DNA from: Halomonas sp. ALS9
GTDB lineage: Bacteria > Pseudomonadota > Gammaproteobacteria > Pseudomonadales > Halomonadaceae
NCBI RefSeq assembly: GCF_001651035.1
Contig: NZ_LXRG01000110.1
Location: 418,486 to 482,485 of the forward strand
Reading direction: 5' to 3'
Length of the DNA: 64,000 nucleotides
Both the position numbers and the translations under genes were made by a program. The notes under the pieces are model-generated. The model was not told the origin of the DNA. It did not search any database and worked only from the letters and a program-made list of their open reading frames with translations. Below, in pieces: positions 52,288-61,782 of the stretch. Position 1 is the first letter of the stretch, and each line of letters begins with the position of its first letter.

Positions 52288-55200
52288 CGCCACTAGCCCT
52301 CACCATGCAGGCGTTTGGGCCTTTCGCGGGTAGTGAGACCATCGACTTCACTGCGCTGGGTAGAAGCCCACTGTTTCTGATTAACGGCCCCACCGGCGCC
52401 GGTAAAAGCTCGATTCTCGATGCGCTGTGTTTTGCCCTGTATGGTCAGACCACCGGCAATGAACGCGACCCTTCACAGATGCGCTGCGACCAGGCCGATG
52501 CCACTCTGCTGACCGAAGTCACGCTGGATTTTCGCCTGCGTGGGGTCGATTACCGTGTGCGTCGCGTGCCCCAGCAGGAGCGCCCCAAAGCGCGCGGCGA
52601 AGGCACCACCACTCATAACGCGGAAGCCCAGCTGTGGCGCTTGAACGCACAGGGTGAGCAGGAAACCTGTCTGGTAGCGCGCAAGGTCAACGATGCCACG
52701 GCAGAGATGCAAACCCTGATTGGCCTGGATGCTAACCAGTTCCGTCAGGTCATGGTGCTGCCCCAGGGCAAGTTCCGCGAACTGCTGTTGGCAGGCTCCA
52801 AAGAGCGCGAAGTGATTTTCTCTCAGCTGTTTCAAACGCAAATTTTTCAGCGTATTGAAGAGCGCCTGCGTACCCAGGCCAATCAAATCGAACGGGCGGT
52901 AAATGATCATCGCCAGCATATTAGCGGGATTCTCGCCGGTGGCGAACTGGAGAGCGAAGCCGCACTAGCGCAAGAGCAAGCGGCGCTGGCCCCCCAGGTG
53001 GGACAGGCACGGCAACGCTTTGACGCCGCCCAGCAGCAGCGCCGTCACGCCGAACAGCAGCGCGACCAAGCCCAGGCGCTGCAGCGCCAATTTGCGGCCC
53101 GAGAGTCGCTTGCCGCGGAGAAGGCCGGCCATCTTGAGCAGCACACTGAAATAGAAAGCAGTAAGGCGCGTTTAGCGCAAAGCGCCCACGCTCAGGCGCT
53201 GCGCCCGCAGAGCACGGCGCTCGCCCAAGCGCAGCAGGCGTTAACCACCGCTCAAGCTGAGCAGCGCCAGGCGCAAGCCGCGTTAACCACCCAGCGCACT
53301 AACGCTGAACAGGCGCAGCAGGTGCTAGAAGTGGCACGCCAACGCCAGGCGGAACTTCCCACGCTGCGCGAGCGGCATCGCCAGTTGGGCGAGTTTATCC
53401 ACAAAAGCCAGCAGCTAAGCGAGTTGCAGGCGCGTTTTCAAACGGCGCAGGCCGCCTGGCAACAAGCCGATGCTGCGCTAAAGCGCGATGAGGCCCAGCT
53501 AGAGAGTATTCGTCATCAAGGCGAAGCCATTGGCGTGAACCTTGAGCGTTTGCAGCTGGAGTTCCAGCAACTGGCCAGCGCCCCAGCAGAGCTAAACCGT
53601 CATGCAAGCCTGCTCAATCAACGCCAAGAGTTGGATGAACTCACTCGGCAGGGGCGGGAATTAACCGTCCAACAGCAGCAGGCAACGGACGCACTCAGCC
53701 ACCAGCAAAGCGAAGCAGCGCAAGCGCAGCGTCATGCCACAGAGCAGGAGATGCGCTGGCACCAAGGGCAGGCTGCACTGTTGGCGCTTAGCCTTGAAGT
53801 GGATGCCCCATGCCCGGTATGTGGCAGCCGTGACCACCCAGCTCCAGCGGCTCAAAACGCAGCTATCGTTACCCAAGTGCAGGTAGACACGGCGCGCGCT
53901 GCCCTGGAAAAAAGCCGACAGGCGCAGCAAGCCGCTGAACGTCATCACCATCAGCTCGCCCAGCAGATTAGCCACAACGCAGAGCAGATTCAGCGGCTTA
54001 GCCAGCATCTGGGCGAGTGGGCGAACCAAGCGCTCATGGAACTGCACAATGCCTGCGAAGAATTGCGTCGCCAAGCGCAGCGGCGGGAAAGCGTTGAGGG
54101 TGAAATTAGCCAGCAAACCGCTGCCCGTGACGCGCTGCGCCGGGAGTGGGGCGCGCTGGATAAGCAGCTGAAAGCCCAGCGGCCAGAAGTTGAAAAGGCT
54201 AAAGAAGAGGCGTTGCGTTTGGAGAGCCAGCGCGACCAGTTGAGCCAATCGCTGCCGAAAGAGGCCCGCGACCCAGAGGCGATGCGCCGAACCCTCGCCG
54301 AACTGGAACAGCAAGTCGCTCAGCTTGAAAAAGCCTGGGAGAGCGCTCAGCAGGCGCGATCGATTGCTCAAACTCAGCTGGCAAGGGCGGAAGAGCAGCT
54401 ACGCGGCGCTAGTGAACGCGTCGAGCGTGGTCAACATGCGCAAGAGCAGGCGCAAACCGAGTGGCTAGCGGCGCTGCAGGCCAGCCCCTTCGAGGATGAT
54501 GCGGCATTCCAGATGGCACAGTTAGACGACACCCAGCGGCAAGAGCTGGCTCATCAAGTCGAAGCGTATCAACAGCGCCTGGCTGAACTGGAAGGCGCGC
54601 TGCAGAGTTATCAAACCCAGCTGGCGGATAAAACGCCGCCAGATCTCGCTGCGTTGACACAGGTAACCGAGGCTGCTCAAGCGGAAGAGAATACCCAGTT
54701 AGAGGCGTGGCGAACGCTTGACGGCAGGTTAACCACGCTCAAAGGCATTCACCAAAAGCTAGCCGCGGCCCACGCCGCCCAGGCCGAACTGGAAGCCCAG
54801 TACCAGCTGTGGGGCACGCTCAGTGAAGTCGCCAACGGCCGCACCGGGCATCGCATCAGTTTGCAGCGCTTTGTGTTGGGCGTGTTGCTGGATGACGTGT
54901 TGATTCAAGCCTCCGAGCGGCTGGTGCGTATGAGCCGCGGGCGCTATCAGTTGGTGCGCCGGGAAGATCCCTCAAAAGGCAATAAAGCGTCAGGCCTGGA
55001 GCTCGATGTAGCAGATACCTATACCGGCAAGAACCGTTCGGTGGCAACACTTTCCGGCGGCGAGTCATTTATGGCGGCGCTGTCGTTGGCGCTGGGGCTT
55101 TCGGATGTGGTGCAAGCGTATGCTGGCGGCATTCAGTTGGATACGCTATTTATCGATGAAGGCTTTGGTAGCCTTGATCAGGATGCTCTGGATCAAGCCA

Positions 55201-55349
55201 TCGCCATGCTCAGCGAGCTGCAAATGGGCGGACGTATGATCGGAGTGATCTCTCATGTCAGCGAACTGAAAGAGCAAATGCCAGTCCGTATAGACGTGCG
55301 TGCCAGCCGACAAGGCAGCACGGTAGAAGTGAAGGGCGCGCTTCTTTAA
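52284..55349 (+). CDS. sbcC: Exonuclease SbcC, SMC/Rad50-like ATPase subunit
   Basis: A 1021-residue Rad50-type protein. Walker A 'LINGPTGAGKSSILDAL' is near residue 40. Long coiled coils rich in Q, A, E and R span about 180-830. The zinc hook 'CPVCGSRDHP' is at ~509-518, where two molecules join. The ABC signature 'TLSGGESFMAALSLALGL' is at ~920 and Walker B 'LDTLFIDEGFGSLDQ' at ~951. It gates the SbcD nuclease with ATP. Length and layout are normal, and the gene is coupled to sbcD. Confidence 0.93.
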   Translation: MTPLALTMQAFGPFAGSETIDFTALGRSPLFLINGPTGAGKSSILDALCFALYGQTTGNERDPSQMRCDQADATLLTEVTLDFRLRGVDYRVRRVPQQERPKARGEGTTTHNAEAQLWRLNAQGEQETCLVARKVNDATAEMQTLIGLDANQFRQVMVLPQGKFRELLLAGSKEREVIFSQLFQTQIFQRIEERLRTQANQIERAVNDHRQHISGILAGGELESEAALAQEQAALAPQVGQARQRFDAAQQQRRHAEQQRDQAQALQRQFAARESLAAEKAGHLEQHTEIESSKARLAQSAHAQALRPQSTALAQAQQALTTAQAEQRQAQAALTTQRTNAEQAQQVLEVARQRQAELPTLRERHRQLGEFIHKSQQLSELQARFQTAQAAWQQADAALKRDEAQLESIRHQGEAIGVNLERLQLEFQQLASAPAELNRHASLLNQRQELDELTRQGRELTVQQQQATDALSHQQSEAAQAQRHATEQEMRWHQGQAALLALSLEVDAPCPVCGSRDHPAPAAQNAAIVTQVQVDTARAALEKSRQAQQAAERHHHQLAQQISHNAEQIQRLSQHLGEWANQALMELHNACEELRRQAQRRESVEGEISQQTAARDALRREWGALDKQLKAQRPEVEKAKEEALRLESQRDQLSQSLPKEARDPEAMRRTLAELEQQVAQLEKAWESAQQARSIAQTQLARAEEQLRGASERVERGQHAQEQAQTEWLAALQASPFEDDAAFQMAQLDDTQRQELAHQVEAYQQRLAELEGALQSYQTQLADKTPPDLAALTQVTEAAQAEENTQLEAWRTLDGRLTTLKGIHQKLAAAHAAQAELEAQYQLWGTLSEVANGRTGHRISLQRFVLGVLLDDVLIQASERLVRMSRGRYQLVRREDPSKGNKASGLELDVADTYTGKNRSVATLSGGESFMAALSLALGLSDVVQAYAGGIQLDTLFIDEGFGSLDQDALDQAIAMLSELQMGGRMIGVISHVSELKEQMPVRIDVRASRQGSTVEVKGALL

Positions 55350-55450
55350 TGTCTGGAGGTTAGTTCATGCTGCGTTCATACAGCATGTTCTATAACGTGG
55401 TTAAAACATCAAGCGCGCACTCAATATAATAGTTTCTTAGGAGTACAAGG

Positions 55451-56188
55451 ATGAACGCAAGCAAGATTTTACAGCAGCTTATGCAGCAAGCCGGTGGCAG
55501 CCAGAAGGGCGGCAGCAGCAGTGGGGTTGATGTTAAAGGCATGTTGAGCGGGCTTTCAAAGCAGTTGGGCGGTAGTAGCAGTAAAGGCGGCTCCTCCAGC
55601 GGTTTTGATATGAAAAGCCTGCTCGGCGGTGGCGCCATGGGCATGTTAGTGGGTTCCAAACGCGGCCGCAGTATGGGCGGCAAAGCGCTGAAATACGGCG
55701 CCATTGCGGGCGTTGGCGTGCTGGCCTGGAAGGCGTGGCAGAGCTCCCAAGCGGCGAAAAATGGCAATACCCAGCAAAATACTGCCCAAGCTGCGTCAGA
55801 GGGCGAGCGGGTAGAAGTGCTTAGCGGTGAGTATCAGGAGCGCCGCAGCCTGGAGTTACTGCAGGCGATGATTATGGCCGCCCGAGCCGATGGGCATATT
55901 GATGAGCAGGAGCAGGCGCTGATTACCGAACAGATCGATGCGCTAGGGGCTGACCAGGAGATGCATAACTGGGTTGAGAGGCAGCTAAAAGCACCGTTGG
56001 ATGCTCAGGCGTTGGCTCGGGAAGCCGATTCCCCCCAGGCGGCGCGGGAAATGTACCTTATTAGCGTGGCCGTGACTGACGACCAAAACCCCATGGAGCG
56101 CGCCTGGCTTGACCAGTTGGGCAGTGCCCTCAACTTACCCAAAGAGATGACCGCTGAACTTGAGCGCCAAGCGCAGCAGGCGGGTTAA
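55451..56188 (+). CDS. DUF533 (YebE-like) membrane-associated protein with TerB-like domain
   Basis: A 245-residue protein. Residues 15-65 are glycine/serine-rich ('GGSQKGGSSSG', 'GGSSSKGGSSSG'). One short hydrophobic segment ('GAIAGVGVLAWKAW') lies at about 77-90, and a helical TerB-like domain with 'MIMAARADGHIDEQEQALI' spans about 130-240. This is the DUF533/YebE layout, found in the inner membrane of proteobacteria and of unknown function. GGAGTACAAGG precedes the start. Its stop overlaps the pgpA start (TAATG). Confidence 0.85.
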   Translation: MNASKILQQLMQQAGGSQKGGSSSGVDVKGMLSGLSKQLGGSSSKGGSSSGFDMKSLLGGGAMGMLVGSKRGRSMGGKALKYGAIAGVGVLAWKAWQSSQAAKNGNTQQNTAQAASEGERVEVLSGEYQERRSLELLQAMIMAARADGHIDEQEQALITEQIDALGADQEMHNWVERQLKAPLDAQALAREADSPQAAREMYLISVAVTDDQNPMERAWLDQLGSALNLPKEMTAELERQAQQAG

Positions 56189-56667
56189 TGCTCGATACGG
56201 TTAATTTTTGGATAGCCACCGGCTTTGGGCTGGGGCTAGCGCCGGTGGCGCCAGGTACTTTTGGCTCGCTGCTGGGCATTCCCTTGGCGTGGTGGTTATT
56301 GAGCCGCCCGCTGGTTCAGCAGGGCTCCATCATCGCTGTTTTGCTGGTACTAGCAGTGCCAGTTTGCCACGTCGCTGCCTGGCACTATGACGGTTTGGAT
56401 CATGGCAGTATCGTTGCCGATGAGTACGTTGCCTTTCCGCTAGCGGTAATAGGCTTAGCCGCTGCGCGTCATCCGCTGGTCATGGCGATAGCCTTTGTTG
56501 TCTACCGTTTCTTTGACGGGTTGAAGCCGCCGCCGATTCATTTGGCAGAGTATGTCCATGGCGGCTTTGGCATTGTGTTAGACGATGTGATTGCGGCGCT
56601 TGTGACCTGGGTAATTATGGCGCTGCTGTTGAAGTTCTGGCAGCGCAGAACCTCCCAGCGCGTCTAA
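56188..56667 (+). CDS. pgpA: Phosphatidylglycerophosphatase A
   Basis: A 159-residue inner-membrane enzyme of the PgpA family: 'ATGFGLGLAPVAPGTFGSLLG' at the start, 'HDGSIVADEYVAF'-type active-site region seen here as 'DGLDHGSIVADEYVAFPL', and 'YRFFDGLKPPPIHLAEYVHG'. It removes phosphate from phosphatidylglycerol phosphate in phospholipid synthesis. Overlap with the DUF533 gene suggests cotranscription; thiL and nusB, frequent neighbours of pgpA, are not here. Confidence 0.9.
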   Translation: MLDTVNFWIATGFGLGLAPVAPGTFGSLLGIPLAWWLLSRPLVQQGSIIAVLLVLAVPVCHVAAWHYDGLDHGSIVADEYVAFPLAVIGLAAARHPLVMAIAFVVYRFFDGLKPPPIHLAEYVHGGFGIVLDDVIAALVTWVIMALLLKFWQRRTSQRV

Positions 56668-56690
56668 ACACAATATAGAGTGACAAAAAA

Positions 56691-56723
56691 GCGCCGTCAG
56701 TCTGATCATCAGGCTGACGGCGC
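56691..56723. terminator. Bidirectional terminator between pgpA and the aldehyde dehydrogenase gene
   Basis: GCGCCGTCAG (56691-56700) pairs perfectly with CTGACGGCGC (56714-56723), and the stem extends inward with one G-U. Six A residues precede it (a T run for the minus strand) and ATTCTTT follows. Degenerate TTTACAGCT-like repeats fill 56728-56796. Confidence 0.85.
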
Positions 56724-56806
56724 ATTCTTTACAGCTTTCTATTCACTGCTTTACAACTCGCTATTTACAACTGACGAGTCAGCTTACAGCTTTACTAGGC
56801 ACGACA

Positions 56807-58189
56807 TTACTCTTGAACGACAATGACCGACTTAACATTGACGAACTCAAGCATGCCGAAACCGCCATGCTCACGGCCGTAGCCGGAGTTTTTAACGCCG
56901 CCAAAGGGCATTTCCGGGGTGGCAACGCCAAAGCCATTGATGAACACCATGCCGGTATCAAAGTATTTACTGGCAAGTTCGGTGGCGCGCTTCACATCTT
57001 TAGAGATGATGCCGCCGCCCAGGCCGTAACGGCTGTCGTTGGCAATGCGCATGGCGTCTTCGTCATCTTTGGCACGAATCAACGCTGCCACCGGGCCAAA
57101 CAGCTCGTCATCGTAAGCGGGCTGGCCGGGCGTGACGTTATCCAGCACGGTGACCGGATAGAAGGCACCTTTACCTGAAGGCTTTTCACCGCCGCAGAGA
57201 ATCTTCGCACCTTTACGAACACTTTCTTCCACTTGTTCGTGAAGCCCATCGCGCAGATCGACGCGAGCCATGGGGCCTAAATCGCTGCCTTCCTGGGTGG
57301 GGTCACCTGCTTTGAGTGCCTGCATGCGTTCTACGTAGCGCTGTTTAAACGTTTCGTAGTTCTTTTCAGTCACTACAAACCGTTTGGCCGCCACACAGGT
57401 TTGCCCGCCGTTATAGACACGCCCTGTCACACAGGTGTCAATCGCGACGTCCATATCAGCGTCATCTAGCACTAAGTAGGCGTCATTGGAACCTAACTCC
57501 AGTACCGTCTTTTTCAAGTTCTCAGCCGCTTTGGCACCGACTTTACGACCTGCGCCGTCACTGCCCGTTAGCGTTACGCCCCGTACGGCAGGGTGAGCAA
57601 TCACTTCGTCAGAAATGTCGTGCGAGATCACTAGCGTACGGAAGACGTTTTCGGGAAGACCCGCTTCGCGATAAATTTTTTCCAGCAGCAGACCGCTACC
57701 GGTAACGATTTCAGCGTGTTTCAGTAGTACGCCGTTACCCGCCATGATGTTGGCAATGGAGTAACGTACCACCTGATAGGCCGGGAAGTTCCAGGGCTGA
57801 ATGCCGTAGATCACACCCATGGGTGAATAGGTCACAAAGCCACGCTCGCCATTGCCAGGCTGACGCTCTTCGTCGGCCAGCTTCTTGGGGCCGTGTTCAG
57901 CAGTGTAGTCACAGATGCCGGTACACAGATCCACTTCCTGGCGAGCCTGAGAAGGCAGTTTGCCCATCTCTTTGACCATAAGGTCGGCAAGCTCTTCTTT
58001 ATGCGCCTGCAACGCTTGGCCAATGGCTTTTACCGTTTTAGCGCGGCTTTCCAGCGATTCCAGGCGCCAATCGAGAAATGCCTCGTAGCAGGCGTCTACT
58101 ACCTGTTTGGCTTCCGCGCTGCTCATCAACGCGTAGGTTTCGAGGGTTTCACCATTGGTGGGATTAATCGTCGTAATGTTGTTGCTCAT
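56807..58189 (-). CDS. NAD(P)-dependent succinate-semialdehyde dehydrogenase (Sad/GabD-like)
   Basis: A 460-residue aldehyde dehydrogenase of the shorter succinate-semialdehyde class (YneI/Sad-like). The catalytic glutamate is in 'VLELGSNDAYLVL' (~230) and the nucleophile in 'NGGQTCVAAKRFV' (~264). 'GVIYGIQPWNFPAYQVVR' is the cofactor-binding region. It oxidises succinate semialdehyde to succinate in 4-aminobutyrate-type catabolism. It is alone, with no transaminase nearby. Related enzymes oxidise other semialdehydes, so specificity is provisional. Confidence 0.85.
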   Translation of the reverse strand: MSNNITTINPTNGETLETYALMSSAEAKQVVDACYEAFLDWRLESLESRAKTVKAIGQALQAHKEELADLMVKEMGKLPSQARQEVDLCTGICDYTAEHGPKKLADEERQPGNGERGFVTYSPMGVIYGIQPWNFPAYQVVRYSIANIMAGNGVLLKHAEIVTGSGLLLEKIYREAGLPENVFRTLVISHDISDEVIAHPAVRGVTLTGSDGAGRKVGAKAAENLKKTVLELGSNDAYLVLDDADMDVAIDTCVTGRVYNGGQTCVAAKRFVVTEKNYETFKQRYVERMQALKAGDPTQEGSDLGPMARVDLRDGLHEQVEESVRKGAKILCGGEKPSGKGAFYPVTVLDNVTPGQPAYDDELFGPVAALIRAKDDEDAMRIANDSRYGLGGGIISKDVKRATELASKYFDTGMVFINGFGVATPEMPFGGVKNSGYGREHGGFGMLEFVNVKSVIVVQE

Positions 58190-58374
58190 AAGATCTCCTA
58201 TCTATAGATCAACGTTTGGGTCAAAGCGTCCAGCTCCTGGGCGCTTAGTCGACCGGTCTACTTCTCATGTGCAGTCACTCTAGTACAAATGAGCGCGTTT
58301 GCATAATTAAGCGCTCACCGTGGGGCAGTGTTTTGAGGCATCAGTTCCGTGAGGAAAGCGAATAAGAGGCTTTG

Positions 58375-59028
58375 CTACTCAAACGTAGGCCCGCCGGCTT
58401 CTTCACCCCAGACCTCTTCCAGGCGGCCATCACGACCACAGCTGTAGCGGTAAAATTTATAGCGCACGGGGTTCTTTTGATAATAATCCTGGTGGTACTC
58501 CTCGGCAGGCCAGAAGGTGGTGGCCGGTACAATCTGTGTGGCAATCTCCCGGTCAAAACGCGCCTCCATTTCCGCTTTGGACGCTTCGGCCAGTTCGCGC
58601 TGCTCGTCGTTGTGATAAAAGATCGCCGCACGGTACTGATCGCCCACATCGCAGAACTGGCGGTCAACGGCAAAGGGGTCGATATTGCGCCAGAAGATCT
58701 CCAATAGCTGTGCGTAGCTGATTTGTTCAGGGTCGTATTCGATTTGCACCACTTCAGCGTGGCCCGTGTTACCTCGGGTGATATCTTCGTAGCTGGGGTT
58801 CTCAAGCTCGCCGCCGATATAGCCGGAAATAGTGGCACTGACGCCGGGTTGATTGTCGTAAGGGGGTTCCATGCACCAGAAGCAGCCACCGGCAAACGTA
58901 GCCTCTGCATTGGCATGCTCTTGAGATGCCTGATCTTGAGAGGATTGAGCATAAAGTGGTGCACTGGCGAAGCCTACAACTGCCATGATGCACAGCGTTA
59001 AAGGGCGCAAGAGCGGAAGTCGGTTCAT
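58375..59028 (-). CDS. msrA: Peptide-methionine (S)-S-oxide reductase MsrA, exported
   Basis: A 217-residue protein with a signal peptide (about 1-27, 'SAPLYAQ') followed by a complete MsrA domain. The active-site motif is 'FAGGCFWCMEPPY' with the nucleophilic cysteine, then 'SGYIGGELENPSYEDITRGNTGHAE' in two parts and 'YHQDYYQKNP'. It repairs oxidised methionines, here in the periplasm. It is monocistronic. Confidence 0.92.
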   Translation of the reverse strand: MNRLPLLRPLTLCIMAVVGFASAPLYAQSSQDQASQEHANAEATFAGGCFWCMEPPYDNQPGVSATISGYIGGELENPSYEDITRGNTGHAEVVQIEYDPEQISYAQLLEIFWRNIDPFAVDRQFCDVGDQYRAAIFYHNDEQRELAEASKAEMEARFDREIATQIVPATTFWPAEEYHQDYYQKNPVRYKFYRYSCGRDGRLEEVWGEEAGGPTFE

Positions 59029-59106
59029 GTTGGCACTCCAGTGGCGGTGGCGTCATCGCGTGTTATTGAATCGATTAGTAGCTTGAGACGCGATTTCCTT
59101 ACAGCC

Positions 59107-59165
59107 ATTCTCTTATAGCTATTCTCTTGCAGCTGTTCTCTTACAAGCTGTTCTCTTACAAGCTA
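59107..59165 (-). repeat. 14-15-bp tandem repeats running over the lysR stop codon
   Basis: Four degenerate copies of TTCTCTTACAAGCT(G/A) lie head to tail; the last two differ only at the final base. The last copy contains the TAG stop (plus-strand CTA at 59163-59165) of the LysR gene. A further decayed copy may precede at about 59095. Confidence 0.85.
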
Positions 59166-60095
59166 GCCGGGACGATGGGGCCATACCTCGTCCAGTGTAC
59201 TTAGCGCAGCTTTCACCGGCGGCTCGTTGGCGCTGTCGTGGCGCCAGATAAAGCTCAATGCGCAGGGTAGGCGAATGTTGTCGGCTACGGCTAGACCACT
59301 CTCCTGGCGCTCGGTCATCGCCAGGGCGTCCCGGGCCAGGCTTAGGCCAACGCCTGCGCGAACCAGGTCAAGCATGCAGGCCTCTTGATCAACCTGGGCC
59401 ACCCGATTGGGCACTGCGCCGCTTGGCCCAAGCGCCTGTTTTAACAGCCGATGGTGGGCGGAATTTTGGGGCGTGACAATCCACGGCAGCGTCGCCAGGT
59501 GCTCCCAGCGGGTATCCATAAGCCGGTTTTCCCAGCCTGCAGGGGCAATCACATGGTAGTGAAAATGCGTTAGCTCACGCCAGGCCAGCGCCGCATGTCC
59601 TTTGCCAGGGGCGAGCTCAGAGGCTAGGCCAGGGCCTTCGCCAGGCGGCGCTAGATAAAAACCGATATCTAAATCACCCTGTTCCACGCGGTTAAGCACG
59701 CTGCCGCTCATGCCATGCTGAAGCTCGGTTTCCAACTGCGGCGCACGGGCCATTAGGCGGCTTAAAAAGGCCCCCAGGCGGAGGAATTCCGGGTCGACAA
59801 TGGTGCCGATTGAGAGCTTGCCGCGCAGCGTGCTGTGCAGTGTTCCGGCGGTTTGCTCAAACGCCTGGGCGCTGGCCAGGGCTTTTTCAGCGGCGGGTAA
59901 CAGAGCGTGGCCGTCGGTCGTCAAGGCAAGCCCCTGGGGGCGGCGGCTGAACAGCGTGAGGCCCAAGTTCGCCTGTAGCTGCTTCAACTTTAGGCTAATG
60001 GCGGGTTGCGTCAGGTGTAGCTGCTCAGCGGCGCGTGACACGCTGCCCGTTCGTGCAACGGCCACGAAGGCGCGCAGTGTGGCGTAGTCCTGCAT
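59163..60095 (-). CDS. LysR-family regulator, divergent from mmsA
   Basis: A 310-residue LysR-type regulator: N-terminal HTH at about 2-60 ('SVSRAAEQLHLTQPAISLKLKQL'-type, residues ~17-40) and a substrate-binding domain from ~90. The ATG at 60095 follows GAGG; a TTG 12 bases upstream is not needed. It is transcribed away from mmsA with about 150 bases between, the classical layout for a LysR activator of the divergent operon. In 3-hydroxypropionate degraders a LysR protein in this position responds to 3-hydroxypropionate. Confidence 0.88.
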   Translation of the reverse strand: MQDYATLRAFVAVARTGSVSRAAEQLHLTQPAISLKLKQLQANLGLTLFSRRPQGLALTTDGHALLPAAEKALASAQAFEQTAGTLHSTLRGKLSIGTIVDPEFLRLGAFLSRLMARAPQLETELQHGMSGSVLNRVEQGDLDIGFYLAPPGEGPGLASELAPGKGHAALAWRELTHFHYHVIAPAGWENRLMDTRWEHLATLPWIVTPQNSAHHRLLKQALGPSGAVPNRVAQVDQEACMLDLVRAGVGLSLARDALAMTERQESGLAVADNIRLPCALSFIWRHDSANEPPVKAALSTLDEVWPHRPG

Positions 60096-60244
60096 GATAG
60101 GCCTCAAATAGAACGCTGATATTAACAGAGCTTATAACTGGCTTTTGAATAACTCAATTGATCCGCTCGCTGGGCCCAGTAGGCTAGGCTGAAAGTAAGC
60201 ATTTTGCACAAGCCCCCACATGCGTTCTTAAAACAGGTACTCCC

Positions 60245-61756
60245 ATGACAACAACAGCGATTCAGCACTTTATTAATGGTCAGGTTACCGCGGGTGACTC
60301 GTCTCAAACCCAGGATGTATTCAACCCCGCCACTGGCCGCGTTACTGGCCGCGTATCATTGGCTTCCCCGGTGGATGTTAATACCGCGGTAGAGGCCGCC
60401 CAAGCCGCTTTCCCAGCCTGGGCAGATACGCCGCCCATCCGTCGCGCCCGGGTGATGTTCAAATTTTTGGAATTGCTGAACGCCCATAAAGATGAGCTAG
60501 CCGAAGCGATCACCAAGGAGCATGGCAAAGTATTCACCGATGCCCAGGGGGAAGTGGCCCGCGGTATCGATATTGTTGAATTTGCTTGTGGTATCCCGCA
60601 GCTGTTAAAGGGTGACTACACCGAACAAGTGAGCACCGGAATCGATAACTGGACGACGCGCCAGCCGTTAGGTGTCGTCGCTGGTATAACGCCATTTAAT
60701 TTCCCCGCCATGGTGCCAATGTGGATGTTCCCGCTGGCGATTGCCGCGGGTAATACGTTTATTTTGAAGCCTAGTCCTCTAGATCCCAGCGCTTCGCTGC
60801 TGATGGCTGACCTGTTGAAGCAGGCAGGCCTGCCCGATGGTGTGTTTAACGTTGTGCAGGGTGACAAAGACTCGGTGGAAGCCCTTATCGATCACCCTCA
60901 CGTTAAGGCGCTGTCGTTTGTGGGGTCTACGCCGATTGCCAACCTGATCTACGAGCGCGGCGCCCGTAACGGTAAACGCATTCAAGCACTCGGCGGGGCT
61001 AAAAACCATATGGTGGTAATGCCGGATGCGCATTTAGATAAAGCCGTCGACGCTCTGATCGGTGCGGCTTATGGCTCTGCCGGTGAGCGCTGCATGGCGA
61101 TTAGCGTGGCGGTTTTAGTCGGCGATGTGGCGGACAAAGTCGTGCCAGCGCTGGCGGAGCGTGCCAAGGCATTGAAAGTAAAAGATGGTATGCAGCTGGA
61201 TGCAGAAATGGGCCCCATTGTGACCCGCCAAGCCCATGAGCGGATTACTGGCTACATCGAAAAAGGCATAGCCGAAGGCGCTGAACTAGTGGTTGATGGA
61301 CGCAGCTTTGAGGCCTCAGCAGCGGGTGATGACTGTGCCGAAGGGTTCTGGATGGGTGGCACGCTGTTCGACAACGTGACCCCGGAGATGACGATCTACA
61401 AAGAAGAAATTTTTGGCCCGGTACTGGTCTGCGTACGGGTGCCGGATATCGCTACGGCGATCCAGTTGATTAACGACCACGAGTTTGGCAATGGCGTTAG
61501 CTGCTTTACTGAAAGCGGTACGGTGGCGCGTGAGTTTGGTCGCCGTATTCAGGTCGGCATGGTGGGTATTAATGTGCCTATTCCGGTACCCATGGCGTGG
61601 CACGGCTTTGGCGGCTGGAAGCGCTCGCTGTTTGGCGACACCCACGCTTATGGCGAAGAGGGTGTACGCTTCTACACCAAACAGAAATCCATCATGCAGC
61701 GCTGGTCAGACTCCATCGACGCAGGTGCTGAGTTTGTGATGCCCACGGCGAAGTAA
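60245..61756 (+). CDS. mmsA: CoA-acylating (methyl)malonate-semialdehyde dehydrogenase MmsA
   Basis: A 503-residue aldehyde dehydrogenase of the MmsA class: '[19 protein letters not shown]', catalytic cysteine in '[14 protein letters not shown]' (~283), and '[15 protein letters not shown]' where other aldehyde dehydrogenases have the general-base glutamate. Its absence is characteristic of CoA-dependent members. It converts malonate or methylmalonate semialdehyde to acetyl-CoA or propionyl-CoA with loss of CO2. It is followed after 26 bases by a GMC oxidoreductase gene that would supply the semialdehyde. Confidence 0.92.
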   Translation: MTTTAIQHFINGQVTAGDSSQTQDVFNPATGRVTGRVSLASPVDVNTAVEAAQAAFPAWADTPPIRRARVMFKFLELLNAHKDELAEAITKEHGKVFTDAQGEVARGIDIVEFACGIPQLLKGDYTEQVSTGIDNWTTRQPLGVVAGITPFNFPAMVPMWMFPLAIAAGNTFILKPSPLDPSASLLMADLLKQAGLPDGVFNVVQGDKDSVEALIDHPHVKALSFVGSTPIANLIYERGARNGKRIQALGGAKNHMVVMPDAHLDKAVDALIGAAYGSAGERCMAISVAVLVGDVADKVVPALAERAKALKVKDGMQLDAEMGPIVTRQAHERITGYIEKGIAEGAELVVDGRSFEASAAGDDCAEGFWMGGTLFDNVTPEMTIYKEEIFGPVLVCVRVPDIATAIQLINDHEFGNGVSCFTESGTVAREFGRRIQVGMVGINVPIPVPMAWHGFGGWKRSLFGDTHAYGEEGVRFYTKQKSIMQRWSDSIDAGAEFVMPTAK

Positions 61757-61782
61757 CGCCTACACGTTATGGGAGCCAACGC

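Noticed and set aside
56807..58189. The aldehyde dehydrogenase as the missing final step of hydroxyproline degradation
   Set aside because: It is 30 kb away, in another transcription unit, and resembles the short succinate-semialdehyde class rather than alpha-ketoglutarate semialdehyde dehydrogenases.
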